From NCBI GenBank assembly GCA_026874595.1, contig CM049312.1, positions 50,037,429-50,101,428 of the forward strand: a DNA stretch of 64,000 nucleotides, given 5' to 3'. Under the pieces are notes generated by a model that saw nothing but the letters and a program-made list of their open reading frames with translations, was not told where the DNA came from and did no database searches. The translations under genes were made by a program, and so were the position numbers. The stretch is from Sipunculus nudus (taxonomy: Eukaryota; Annelida; Sipuncula; Golfingiida; Sipunculidae). This document shows positions 20,606 through 31,223 of the stretch, piece after piece (within the stretch, counting starts at the first letter, position 1; every line of letters begins with the position of its first letter).

Positions 20606-21399
20606 TGACACAAATGTGCTACCCGCCTAGTGTATGTCAAATAGAATGTCATAAATAATGAAATAAGTTAGGGAAAACATAATTTCTGCAGTGCATTAAA
20701 AGGTCAGTTTATATTAAAATGAATATCAGATCATAAAGTGTAGTTAGAGAGACAGAGCTAATAATATTTGGTAAATTTGTCAGCTGTTGTTGTCATCATG
20801 TTTATTTACATCCGTGCTGACGACGCTGGGGAATTGTTCCATAGTATTTTATTTATTATGTAAGTAAATGGACTTACTGTACCATGATTTATTATAATTA
20901 GATGACAGAAGGTTCTAGAGAATTCAGGTAATGTGTATTTTCCAATAGGTAAATTCTAGAAAATCCCATAGGTGCTAGTCTTGACCAGAAACGACTTGAT
21001 TATTCTAGAGACTTCTAGAAGTTTCGGTTACCCAGGTATAAATAGGGCGGTGTCAAGGCCGGGGGAGAGGAATGAATTTGGAAGTTAGCGTCAACTGGTG
21101 ACGGGTCGTTATATAGTTGAACACTGAGCGGGGTGTTTTATAAATTCCGCGAGGACAGTATTAGTCCTGGAGAGAAGATACATAGTTGTAGCCGATCAGG
21201 GCGTAAGAAGATATACGTGATTGGTATTTGTTGAAGACGTTGTTATTGTAAGATTGGAACCAGTCAACGACGACGGTGGCCAATTGTTGGATGTTACCGG
21301 AATAAATGGTGTTCTTCAGTTCAGACAACGAGTGGTATTTTGGACTTTTCAGTGTGAAAGAACTCGGGAATATATGTCCGCTGCGTGTGTGGTGTGACA
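20606..21399 (+). repeat. 3' LTR of the Gmr1-type element
   Basis: 794 bp. The same five-unit heat-shock-like array lies at 21003-21025 with TATAAATA at 21037-21044. A second array at 20908-20925 reads GAA-nn-TTC-nn-GAG-nn-TTC. In the 5' LTR one unit of this second array is mutated (TTA for TTC). Confidence 0.93.
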
Positions 21400-21404
21400 G
21401 GATC
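21400..21404 (+). repeat. Target site duplication GGATC, right
   Basis: It matches 9484-9488. The A2 text continues directly with ATATGAAGGAAATTAA, exactly as in the empty paralogue after 51300. Confidence 0.9.
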
Positions 21405-22479
21405 ATATGAAGGAAATTAAGGATAGACAAAGATGCAGTTGATAAGATTATTATCTAGATTCCTACTGTGTCTATAGTTAGTACATTGATGTGAAATATG
21501 CCCAAAATGAATATATTACATTTTTTTAAAATATAAATAAAAGCCATAAAACCAGGTACTTATGATCATTAATTAAATGTGTGAATTTTGTATATTCTGG
21601 ATTCTCAACATCATTGTTTGGTGAAAACTGAATAAATACCAGACATGGTGCAAATACTTTGCAATTGTATTTAAACACGAATGTGAATATGTACTCCATT
21701 ATAAAATTTCTATCATAAGAATGGGAATTCAGGTAAAAATGAAAGTATATGAATACCAGTGCAAATACTTTCAAAATGTATAAATGAATGCAATCATGAA
21801 TATATTCTTTAATATTATTTTAATAATCATTTCAGTTATATTTTATTTGAAAAAATCATACTATTCTCTTATTATTTTTAATAAAAATATTTGTAATTTT
21901 TTTTATAAATAGTTAAACTTTTTTATTATATGTTCTGCTTATAAGTTATATGGCCAAGTCAAAATCTGTGTGACAATCGCACTCCATTTGTTAATAAAAT
22001 AAATGAAATTAATCCTCTTTCCTGTATCCAAAGGTACTATCAAAATCGTACATAAGCTAAAAACAACAACTCATAATACAGCTTATTTTTATTACCACAT
22101 GAAACCAGCATGTGCCTCATTTCTAAATCATATTTATTTATCATATATAACAGCTGAGCACCGTGACCCATAGGTCCCTTGTTTTAACAATGGCTTTGAA
22201 ATTGATATATTTTGTGTTATTCATAAATATCTCGAAATCAATTTTTTCATTTTTTGGAAATAGCCACCAGGGGGCGTGGTATCTGAAACACTGTAACATA
22301 TCATTTTTCTGCAATATCTAAAATAATTTTAAACATGGCACAATTTTTATTGTTGTATCTTAAACTAGGAACATTTGCTTATTCCTCCGCACATGTAGCT
22401 TTGTGCTGCTGTTATTATGGTTACCAAATTTTGGGGTTAAACTTGACGATCTGGAAATATGCCGTTTTTGGCTTTTATC

Positions 22480-23660
22480 TCGGTTAATATTTATGTTTCA
22501 AGGGTCTAGTTTTTTGCATTAGGCTGCTTCCCCTTGGTTGTAAGTCATTCAATTGCAAGTCTCGTCAAATTTCGCTCGGTTTATCGTCAAACGAGAAATT
22601 ACGAGATTTCACACATATGCTTATAACTTGATCACTGTTTAAGCTACAGATGTCTGGTTTTGGTCATTATGTAGCTTATAGGCAGCTTGGCATGATAAAA
22701 CTAAAGTCTCACCTAATCTCGCACTAGATCTGGTCAAACGTGAAAAAACGAGACTTCACAAAAATGCTTATAACTCAGCGACTTTTTAAGCTAGACCGGT
22801 CCAGTTTTCGGCATTTCCTAACATTTTGCCAGCCTGACATGATAAAACTGCAAAACTGGCCAAATCTCGCACCATATCTCGTTTCATGAGAAAAAACGAG
22901 ATTTCACGGAAATACTTATAACTGGGCGACTTTTACAGCTACACAGGTCTAGTTTTCCGTATTTCGTAACATTTTGCAAGCTTGACATGATGAAACTACA
23001 AGTCTCGTCAAATCTCGCACCATATGTTGTCAAATGAGAAAGAACAAGATTTCACGGAAATGTTTATAACTCGGCGACTTTTACAGCTACACAGGTCTAG
23101 TTTTCGGCATTTTTAACATATGACCTGCTTGACAGGCCAGAAAAGAAATCAGGCCAAATCTCGCAAGATATATTTCGTCAAGCGAGAAAAAACGAGATGT
23201 CATGGAAATGCTTTTAACTAGGCGACTTTTACAGCTACTAATGTCTAGTTTTCGGCATTTGGTAACATTTGGCCAACTTCACATAGTAAAACTGCGAGAC
23301 TGGCCAAATCTTGCACTACATCTGGTCAAATGAGGAAAAACGAGATTTCACAGAAATGCATATAAGTTGCCGAATTTTATGGCTAGATAGGTCTAGTTTT
23401 TGGCATTTCATAACATTTGGACAGCTTGACATGACAAACCTGCAAGACTGGCCAAATCTCACACCATATCTTGTCAAACCATAAAAAACGATATTTCACA
23501 GAAATGCTAATAACTCAGCGACTTTTACAGCTAGACAGGTCTAGTTTTCGGCATTTCATAACATTTGGCCAGCTTGACATGACAAATCTGAAAACTTCTC
23601 ACTGCTTCTTGTCAAACAAGATTAACAGGATTTCATGGAAATGTTTGAACTTGGTCCCTT
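22480..23660 (+). repeat. Tandem array, about 148-bp units of family D
   Basis: Eight units are marked by a TCTAGTTTTCGGCATTT-like block at about 22506, 22648, 22800, 22948, 23096, 23247, 23393 and 23540. Each also carries an AAACGAGATTTCACGGAAAT block. A single diverged unit lies on the other side of A2 at about 7740-7900. No coding potential is conserved. Confidence 0.8.
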
Positions 23661-25177
23661 TTACACTAGAAAGGTATGCAGCTATTCCAGGTCAGCATGC
23701 ATACATAAACGTATTATTCGTTTCTGCTGCCCCCACAACGTTGCTCATTCATATGACTGTTTCTACATGCTCTCTCTGTCTATCTGTCTGTATTATTTCC
23801 ATTCCCGGCAAGCACGTGACCTCTGGTCATCTTGGTTCTCTATTTTTGAGATATATAAATACAGTCACAATCTTGGCCCGTTAATCTGTTTGATGCTTCA
23901 GTTGAATGGGTATATACTACCAATTAGATGATAAAATTTCCTTTGGCAAATCTCTTCCCAGTCAGCTCAGCGTCATGACCCATGGGTCACTTGTTAGTAT
24001 TCATATTCTTCAATAAATTTTCTATGAACATACCAAAAATGAAGTCAGTATTGCAAATTGTTTTGTAGTTATGGGCCCAAATATAATGCAGTTTTTAAAA
24101 ATTTGGAAATATATTTACCCACTTTACATGAGAATTGCTGAAGCTGGAGACTTTTTTCAGGAATAAAACTTTATTTAATAATAATTCAATTGTTTATCCA
24201 AAATTAGATCTGAATTTTGCAAATTTTTCAAGTTATTAGCATAAATAAAAAATCAATCCCTAAATTTTGTTCAATTTAGGCCACGGCACGTTTTTTCCCT
24301 GTAAGCATTGTTGATTTAATTTTCACAACATATATACATAAGGATTTAATCTTTTAAAATCTGAAATTTCAAAAGAATTGATTGATAAGTCTAGCTTTTA
24401 TTCAAATTTTCATACACCATGTCAAGTGTTGCTTGACATCTAGTCCACCTAGTAGTACAGCCTTCACTTGTGTTATGTAACCTACCCCAGGCAGCTTGCC
24501 TTGGCACAGCTTGGCCACTACTACAGGCTTCCCTCTGCCCTGCAATCCCCCCTACCCTCCCCCAGATGGTGCATTTACTAGATGAATGTTATAATTTTTT
24601 GTATATTATTCATTGTTATTTTGGTTATGCTACATTTTAGATTTTGTATTGTACCACCAGGGTTTTATGATTAAAGTGCACATTTGTGTCCACTAAGTGG
24701 TGTATTGCAATGAAAGTGTGGATATTCATCAGATAAGTAATTCCTTACTGCAGAAGATTAAAAACTTCATCAGGTGTGGAATTGACTATTAATTCCAGTA
24801 ATAAATTATAGCTGAGATAGTAATTAGTACGATGATATTTTTTGTCCCTCATTCAACCAACAGTGTATATACTTTATTTGAAAAGATGATTTTATTTTAT
24901 CAAATTTACTGAATCTTTTATTTTATTTTGGTGAATAAAATTAAGCATGTACTGGAAACTCCAGTGTGCAAAACTTTTCAATAGTGTTTCAAGGGATAAT
25001 CCCGAAGATGCCATGTTGTTGCATTATTTTCTTTTAAATTCCATTTAAACATTTGTGATTTAAAAATAATAAAATATATGTGTATGCATAATATCACCCA
25101 ATATGAGCTACACTCTGGATATATAATGATTGCAGCTTAGAATTCTGATATTTTAACTTATATTTTCAGATTTTTTT

Positions 25178-26811
25178 ATGCATATAGTTTTACCCATGTC
25201 CGTCCTTCCGTCATTCCGAAATCAAACAGTTGTACGGACTTTTTTTCGCAATGCCTGCCGATTTTGGCCTGATTTTTAGTGTGTTGGCAGATAATCACCA
25301 GTTACAGATAGAGTTTGCGTTTCGTTCTTTTGACTGTTTTACGGCTTAGAAAATTTCATGAAAAAATAGAAAATGACAAATACACATATACAAACTTTTT
25401 TTCGCAATGCCTGCAGATACTGGCCTGATTTTTGGTGTGTGGGCTGATATTGACTAGTTACAGATCGAGTTCGCGTTTCCTCTCAGGAGACCTACTTTTG
25501 ACTGTTTTACGGCTCCTAAACTTAGAAAATTTCATGAAAAATAGAAATTTTCATGACAAATACACATATACGGACTTTTTTTCGCAATTCCTGCAGATAT
25601 TGGCCTGATTTTTTATGTGTGGGCAGATATTGACTAGTTACAGATCGAGTTCGCGTTTCGTCCTGGTTGACCTACTTTTGATTGTTTTACGGCTTCTAAA
25701 CATAGAAAATTTCATGAAAAATATAAATTTTCATGACAAATGTACATGTACAGCCGTTTTTAGCCCTCAGCTCATAGGCTGATGGGCTATTGTCGTCACC
25801 CAAGCTGTCCGTCTGTCCGTCTGTCTGTTCGGTGTCCGTCCGTCCGTTCTGCGTCTGTTAACTTTTACCTTGTGAGCGGGATATCTCTAAAAGGATTCAC
25901 GGTTGGAATTTTATTTCATAAGTGAAGATGTATATCGATAAAATCTCGGTCAAGTTTGAAGATGGGTGACCTTGACCCATTTTTCTACATTTTAGAGCTG
26001 ATTATAGAAAAACACTCAGAAGCTTAGGAACTCAGGAACCATTGTGTAGATTTTCACAAAACTTACTAATATCATTGGGACTGATGGTCTGTACATGCTG
26101 CACAATTTTGGTGGTGCCATCTGCAATTCCTGATTTTTTAATGAAATTTTATCGGATTTTTCAATTTTGGCCTTTTGTGCTGGATATCTCTAAAGGTATT
26201 TCAGGAACTTCATTTCTTCAGTTCTATTGCATTATATTTACAAAATCTTGGTCAAGTTCAAAGATGGGTGATCTTGACCTACTTTTCAAGGTCACAGAGC
26301 GGAGTATAGAAAAAAACTTAGGAGCTTAATTTTCAGGAAGCATTTGGTGGATTGTTATGAAATATGGTACATACCTCTCCAATTTAAATTTATAACTGAT
26401 TATCAGCTTTTGCTAATATTCTAGTTTCGCAATGCAATGCTTACAGATACTGGCCTAATGTTTGGTCTGTGGGCACATAATGATCACTCACAGATCGAGT
26501 TCGTGTTTCGTCCCAGTTAACCTATTTTTGACCATATGACAGATCCTGAACATAGAAAATTTCATGAAAGACAGAAATTTTTATGAAAAATGCACGTGTA
26601 TGGACTTTTTTTCACAATGCCTGCAGATACTGGCCTGATTTTTGGTGTGTTGCTTGATAATGACCTGTTACAGATCGAGTTTGCATTTTGCCCTTGTTGA
26701 CCTACTTTTGACCATAAGACACCTCCTGAACTAAAAAAATTTTACAAAATTTAACAAATGTTTCTAATTTGCCCCAGGCGGGGGCATGGGTGTCGTTCTG
26801 ACACATCTAGT
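25178..26811 (+). mobile_element. Helentron-like family C, copy 1, inserted in A-a
   Basis: It starts TATGCATATAGTTTTACCCATG with a GTCC/TTCCG tract. The 5' hairpin present in copy 2 (36616) is precisely missing here. Tandem units of about 183 bp carry TTTTTTTCGCAATGCCTGCAG. The end reads GCCCCAGGCGGGGGCATGG, then a TGTCGTTCTGACA hairpin and CATCTAGT. A B element splits it at 25757-26425. It sits in the T-run after TTTCAG of the host repeat. Confidence 0.7.
25757..26425 (+). mobile_element. Helentron-like family B, copy 1, inserted in C1
   Basis: The 5' hairpin is AGCCCTCAGC ... GCTGATGGGCT, followed by (GTCTGTCC)n and units with CCTTGTGAGCGGGATATCTC. It ends ATTCTAGT. The family C text (GACTTTTTTTCGCAATG) is split within its T-run, consistent with insertion between T residues and no target duplication. 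Confidence 0.7.
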
Positions 26812-27227
26812 TTATTACAAATTTATATGCTTGTAAATAAAAAAATGAATGAGATAAAAACTGTTAATGGAAAAAGTGGATATGCAAGAAAAGATAGGCT
26901 TATATATAAAATTAAATGCATTATTCCCTTGAAAGAGAAATAAAGGTTTTAGTCCACTCTGTCCACTTGCCTGTCCTTCTGTAAATTTTTCATATGCATC
27001 ACAGTATCTCAAAGCTTTTACTGTTTTTCTTAATAACAGTCTTGTCAGAGTATAAGTTTTGCAATCATATATTTAGAACTTTTATATAACCAAGTAGGAG
27101 GGCCTCTTTCCTCTTAGCTTCTCATATGCTTATATATATGAAAAACATCACAATAGAATATTTTGCATATTTTGCATTTGCAATTTCAAACTTCAGCTGA
27201 GCGCTGAGACCCATGGGTTCCATTGTT

Positions 27228-27430
27228 TAATAAGAGTACTAGAACTCCGGACCTGGACACATTGCCCCAGAGGTAAAGGCCCGGACTATTTCTGGGTAGC
27301 ACTTATGCAATTTTAAATGAAGAGTACATACAGACATCGACATTATGAGAAATACTCTGTGCAGTTTATGGATAACTTTAAAGTTATAGGCCTACATGCA
27401 AACAGAAATTTATTAGCCTAATATAGTTCA
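27228..27430. other. Spacer, no feature seen
   Basis: About 200 bp of unassigned sequence between the 3' end of A-a copy 1 and the start of A3. Confidence 0.4.
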
Positions 27431-27980
27431 TTATTTGCTCCGCTGACTCCCAATTCATCTGAGCTATAGTTGTGATCATTTGCCCATCTGTCTGTCCATC
27501 TGTCTGTCTGTCAGTCTGTCTGTCCATTAAACTGGCAAGTTTTAAAACAGTGGGACCTACTAATATGAAATTTGGCATAGTAAGATATCCCCAAAATCTC
27601 CCACCTTACCATACCGGAAATTTGGTCACTAGAACTTCTTTCCTTCAAGATATTACACTTCAAGACTGCATTATTTATCAGAACCACTGATCTGTTTTTG
27701 ATCATATTTTGTAAATTCTTCCATACATTTCCTATGGACTAACCAAAAATTAGGTCACTATATCATAATTTGTTGAAGTTATGGGTCTGAAATTAATGCA
27801 CCTTGTAAAAAATCAGGAAATATATTTACTCTCTTTACATCAGAATTGCTAAAGGCAATGGAGACTTTTTTCAGGGATAAACTTCATTTAATCAAGAATC
27901 AATTGAATACTGAAAATTAGATCTGAATTTTTCATATTTAACAAATTATTTGCATAAATATAAAATCAGTTCCTTAAATC
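27431..27980 (+). mobile_element. Helentron-like repeat A3, 3'-truncated
   Basis: A degraded 5' hairpin (GCTCCGCTGACTCCCAATTC) is followed by a TCTGTCTGTC tract and A-a type body text. It is truncated where the reverse copy of repeat R1 begins. Confidence 0.65.
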
Positions 27981-28137
27981 TCCCCTGCTGGGATCGGTGG
28001 AGGGAATGCATGCTGCTTTTGCCTTTGTGGTTGTGGGTGATGTGGCTTTCCTCAGGTCATCAGTACGGGTAAAATGGTGGCGGTCTCTCGGCTCTCGCTG
28101 GCTTGGCTTGGTTGGCATCACGTCTGTTGACTATTCC
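27981..28137 (-). repeat. Dispersed repeat R1, copy 3
   Basis: Reverse complement of the blocks at 3960-4085 and 4248-4434, including CTGCTGGGATCGGTGGAGGG. It directly abuts the truncated A3. Confidence 0.7.
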
Positions 28138-28669
28138 TCAATTCCTCAAAATTTATAGTCTAAAGAGACAACTGGGGCGGTGATCCCAGTTCACCTCAAC
28201 CGTGTCTGTCTAATAACTTTAAAAACTAGATCTTAGTTCCTAGTTGTAGGCACTGCAGGAATGTGTCAAACTTCCCCCAAACCCCCAACTCCACGGAAGT
28301 TTGTCGCAAAAACCAGACTTTGGCAATTTTTTTGTTCTTTTGTAAGTGGTAACGTGTGTGGTTCCTTATACATGTAGAGAACATGGAATGCTTGTTGAGA
28401 GATATCATATGAACCTGCACTGTGGGAAACCTTTTTTCCTGTGTATATCTGTTATTCCTGAATACCATCCAGAAACTTAAGAAAATTGTTAATGAAGCGA
28501 TGGTTTTGCCAGATACGCATTTCGCATGCCAGATCAGCAAATGAGTAATCTCACCTTTATGTCTCAAAACATGTACCGATTTTATATGCTTACCGCATCC
28601 CACATTCAGTAAGCCTACATAAGAAATCTACGCTTTAGTCTGCAAATATATTCGCTTAATACTTGTTTA
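28138..28669. other. Unassigned sequence, one minus-strand open frame
   Basis: A 125-codon frame (28603-28226, minus) has no recognisable domain and no supporting splice or composition signal. Nothing else is seen. Confidence 0.3.
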
Positions 28670-28937
28670 TTACCTCCACTAAGTGGCAGATGTTACATTT
28701 TTTCTGGGTGTTGGTTTGTTTGTTTGTCTCTTAGCAGCATTAGTCAAAAAGTTATTGATGAAATTTTCAGGATATCTCAACAATGCTGGTAGAAAAAATT
28801 GATTAAATTTTGATACAGATAACAATCTTGATCCAGGAATATTTCAAGGGAATATTACTGCTTTTCTTATAGTTCCATAAGGCGTAATGATCGAGCTGCC
28901 TTGGCGGAGGTCTGCACTCACTGAGTTCTTTTCTAGT
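28670..28937 (+). mobile_element. Family E short hairpin-ended repeat
   Basis: It starts TTACCTCCACTAAGTGGCAG with a GTTTGTTTGTCT tract. It ends with CTTGGCGGAGG (inverse of the start), a GCACTCACTGAGTTC hairpin and TTTTCTAGT. The CTAGT end and the design are the same as in families B, C and G. Repeats of this general type are widespread in marine invertebrates. Confidence 0.65.
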
Positions 28938-29440
28938 CAACACATGTATAAGTTTCATAGCTGAGATTACTTTTTTCTGTCTATATTATTATTTCTGATA
29001 CACGTTTTAAAAAAAATAAAAATACTCAAATGTGATAAAAAAAATCAGATCTTAGACAGGTCCTCATTATGATGTCTATAATTTTAATAATGGTTATAAT
29101 AATGGTTATCTTGCTATGTTTAGTGTGTAGACAGTGATGTGACAGTATTCAAAGGCAAATATAATAGTTTTTTTTAATAAATTAAAGCCAGAAAATCAGA
29201 AACTTATGATCATTTATTAATTTGTAAAATTTGTATATCCTGGATTCTCAACAGTTTTGTTCGACTGAAACTAAATGAATACAAGACATTGAGTGAATAC
29301 TTTTATAATTGTATTTGAATATGAATACAAATATTCAATAGCCCGATCATGAAAATGAAAACAAATACTCATACAGGTAAAAAGAAAGGTTTTTGAATGC
29401 GAGTGTAAATACTTTCAAAATGTATTCATGAAAATAATCT
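28938..29440. other. AT-rich sequence with a diverged repeat
   Basis: 29160-29440 resembles, at lower identity, the A2/A5 stretch at 21536-21810 and 51430-51690, including GGATTCTCAAC and AATACTTT blocks. A further shorter relative lies at about 62925-63020. No gene is seen. Confidence 0.5.
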
Positions 29441-30473
29441 TTTTAGTGAACCTATGAGCTAATGCAATGGTGTGGCCTTGTCCGACATTTTTCAGCTGCG
29501 TCTGTTTGTTAACCCATACTATCTTGAAAATGACAGGAGCTACCATCACAAAATTTTATGCAAAAAAAGTAGCCATCTAAAAAACTCGATTTTTGCTTAT
29601 TTTTTTGGCTAACTTCTACTTTTTATAGAGAAAAAGCTAAAAAACCTTAAAAAAATCTTCTCCTCCGAAATGGTCCAGCCAAATTGTTCAATATTTCACT
29701 GAAATAATCTTGTTCATGTTTGTTCAAATGGTTCAAGTTCGGTGAATCCTGGCTGAATTACAGGGAGTCTGTCCAAAAATCATACTAAAATGACAATCTC
29801 AGAAACGGCCGGAGCAAACATCCCCAAATTTTATGCCAGTGTTGGTCACATTAGTCATATATGAAATTCAGGTATTGGTGATGCCACCTGCATTGACCTT
29901 TTTTGTATGGGGGTCATCGGTCATCTGTACATTAACCCATAATTTCTCAGGAATGGCAGGAGCTAACATCCCCAGATTTATGCAATAATCTGTCACATAT
30001 CAATTATCTGTAACATATGTTGTGAGATTCAGCTTATTTTTTTGGCTATCTGCATTTACTTAGATTTTATAGGGGAAAAGCTGAAAAACCTTTAAAAAGT
30101 CTTCTCCTTGTTAACGGTCCAGCCAAATTCTTCAATATTTTACTGAAATGATCCCAGAGGCGAGCCCTCTCAAGTTTGTTCAAAGGGTTTGTGTTTGATG
30201 AATTTTGGCGGAGTTACGCGAATTTGAACTTAGTCATTTGGCCAAGTAAGCATACTAACAGAGCAATCTCAGAAATGACTGGAGCTAGCATCACCAAGTA
30301 TTGTGCAAATGTTGGTCACATGACTTATATTTGAAATTGCAGATTTTGTGGCGCCACCTACATTGGCCTGTTTTTTTTATGGGCAAAACCTCATAATTTT
30401 AGCGTCTTTCAGCTTAAAAACGTTAATGATAATACTGTCAAGTTGAATCGTTCAATTTTTCACAAGAACTATC
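29441..30473 (+). repeat. Family F repeat, copy 1
   Basis: It starts TTTTAGTGAACCTATGAGC and TGCAATGGTGTGGCC. Two units follow, each with an ACCCATACTATCTTGAAAA-like block and a TGGTGATGCCACCTGC or TGTGGCGCCACCTACATTGG block. It is cut by the hAT transposon at 30474. Confidence 0.65.
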
Positions 30474-30778
30474 CAGACATGGGGTGATGACTTCGAAAAT
30501 GTAATCGATTATGATTACGATTACTTTTTAACGTTATGATTACGATTACCAAAATAAGTGCATGTAATCAATTAGGATTATGATTACTTAATAAAGTAAT
30601 GATTACAGCCATGATTACAAACCTTATTATTGTCAAAAAGCAACAAGCAAGAATTTATACTCTGTACTCCAAAGGCATCAAGGAAAAAAGCTTGTGCAAA
30701 ACATTGAAAGATTTGTCAGTCCAATAAAGATAAAAAATAAATGCAGTGAAAGAGTCTAAAGGAAAACTAGTATTTACA

Positions 30779-31223
30779 TTACTTCAAATGCTTGTTGTAC
30801 TTTATGAACATTAGTCTTTCAAATTGTGTATCTCTGAGGCAACAGCCCTCAGGGCGGAAAACTTTGCAGGCAACACTAAACAATCGTTCCACCAGAGCTG
30901 ATGTAGCCGATGCATTAAGAAATTTTCTGGCCAGCTTGCGAGTAGCGGGAATGCACTTAATTTGTAGTGCCAAAACTGCATTGGATCAGTTGAATCTGGA
31001 AGGCAAGCTGCAGTCAAATATTCCCCTACCTCCTCTGCTGTATCTGTTGATTTAATAGAGACTGCCAGGGCTTTGTTGTTGCTCTCCATGAAGTCAAACA
31101 ATTTGCAGCGTTTGGGTGGAGGGGTGACCGGTGACACAGGATGTGATGGAGACATATCAGGTGGACTTAGACAATTGGCCTCCTGGAGTTGTTTCATTTT
31201 CTGGTCAGCTGCTTCACACTGGT
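30779..31223 (-). pseudogene. hAT transposase, C-terminal dimerisation domain
   Basis: Read on the minus strand, an upstream frame carries DPMQFWHYKLSAFPLLASW. After a frameshift near 30935 the next frame gives ATSALVERLFSVACKVFRP and FERLMFIKYNKHLK. These are the hallmark blocks of the hAT C-terminal dimerisation domain. The segment starts where family B copy 3 interrupts the exon. Confidence 0.88.

Larger units (their letters stand above)
9489..21399 (+). mobile_element. Gmr1-type Ty3/gypsy LTR retrotransposon (level 5)
   Basis: LTRs of 795 and 794 bp begin TGACAC and end TGACA. By eye they differ at about seven positions, so the insertion is recent. The internal region has a tRNA-Pro-like primer site, gag with two zinc knuckles, a protease-like DTG, integrase, then reverse transcriptase and RNase H, and a polypurine tract. 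Integrase ahead of reverse transcriptase is the Ty1/copia order and is known within Ty3/gypsy for the Gmr1 group. The copy is defective: a frameshift after the integrase DDE core, a 5.3-kb Mag-type insertion before the RT, and a small deletion between RT and RNase H. Confidence 0.9.
7914..22184 (+). mobile_element. Helentron-like repeat A2 (level 4)
   Basis: It opens with TTTTTAGCTCAGCTGACT and (GTCC)n and ends with CAGCTGAGCACCGTGACCCATAGGTCCCTTGTTT. Its own sequence is 7914-9488 and 21405-22184. It is closely similar to the uninterrupted copy A5 (49438-52093) and, for its middle part with a poly-C tract at about 8770-8800, to A6 (52271-53877). The Gmr1-type retroelement sits inside it. Confidence 0.75.
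7380..23837 (+). mobile_element. Family D hairpin-ended repeat (level 3)
   Basis: The 5' hairpin TTGCTTGCCGG ... TTTCGGCAAGCA is followed by a GTCTGTTTGTC tract. The 3' end has CCCGGCAAGCACG (inverse of the 5' end), a GTGACCTCTGGTCA hairpin and CTTGGTT. Its own DNA is 7380-7913 and 22185-23837, mostly tandem units of about 148 bp. The flanks read as one uninterrupted A-b unit when this block is removed. Its structure matches families A-C and its sequence does not. Confidence 0.55.
6051..23995 (+). mobile_element. Helentron-like repeat A-b, copy 1 (level 2)
   Basis: A degraded 5' hairpin at 6051-6080 is followed by GTCTGTCGTCCGTATGTCC and then tandem units. The 3' end is intact: GTCAGCTCAGCG, a perfect TGACCCATGGGTCA palindrome (23976-23989) and CTTGTT. 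Family D interrupts its last unit. The unit text stops at about 7379 and resumes with TCTCTATTTTTGAG at about 23838. After the 3' end the host A-a text resumes directly, consistent with insertion without target duplication. Confidence 0.65.
5781..27227 (+). mobile_element. Helentron-like repeat A-a, copy 1 (outermost shell of nest 1)
   Basis: It starts with the hairpin AGCTCAGCTGACT-ATA-AGTCATCTGAGCT and a GTCC/GTCT-rich tract. It ends with a CAGCTGAGC subterminal inverted repeat, a GACCCATGGGTT hairpin and CATTGTTT. Its own sequence is in three blocks: 5781-6050, 23996-25177 and 26812-27227. These line up with the second copy at 56287-61995 and with A3. Two later insertions split it, A-b1 (6051-23995) and C1 (25178-26811). 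It encodes no protein, so it is read as non-autonomous. Assignment to Helentron-associated elements rests on architecture only. Confidence 0.7.

Noticed and set aside
22480-23660. Regular array considered as a CRISPR-like array
   Set aside because: Units are about 148 bp with similarity along their full length and no unique spacers. The context is eukaryotic repeat DNA.
28226-28603. 125-codon minus-strand frame
   Set aside because: No domain, no splice signals and no compositional difference from its flanks. Frames of this length are expected occasionally in 64 kb.
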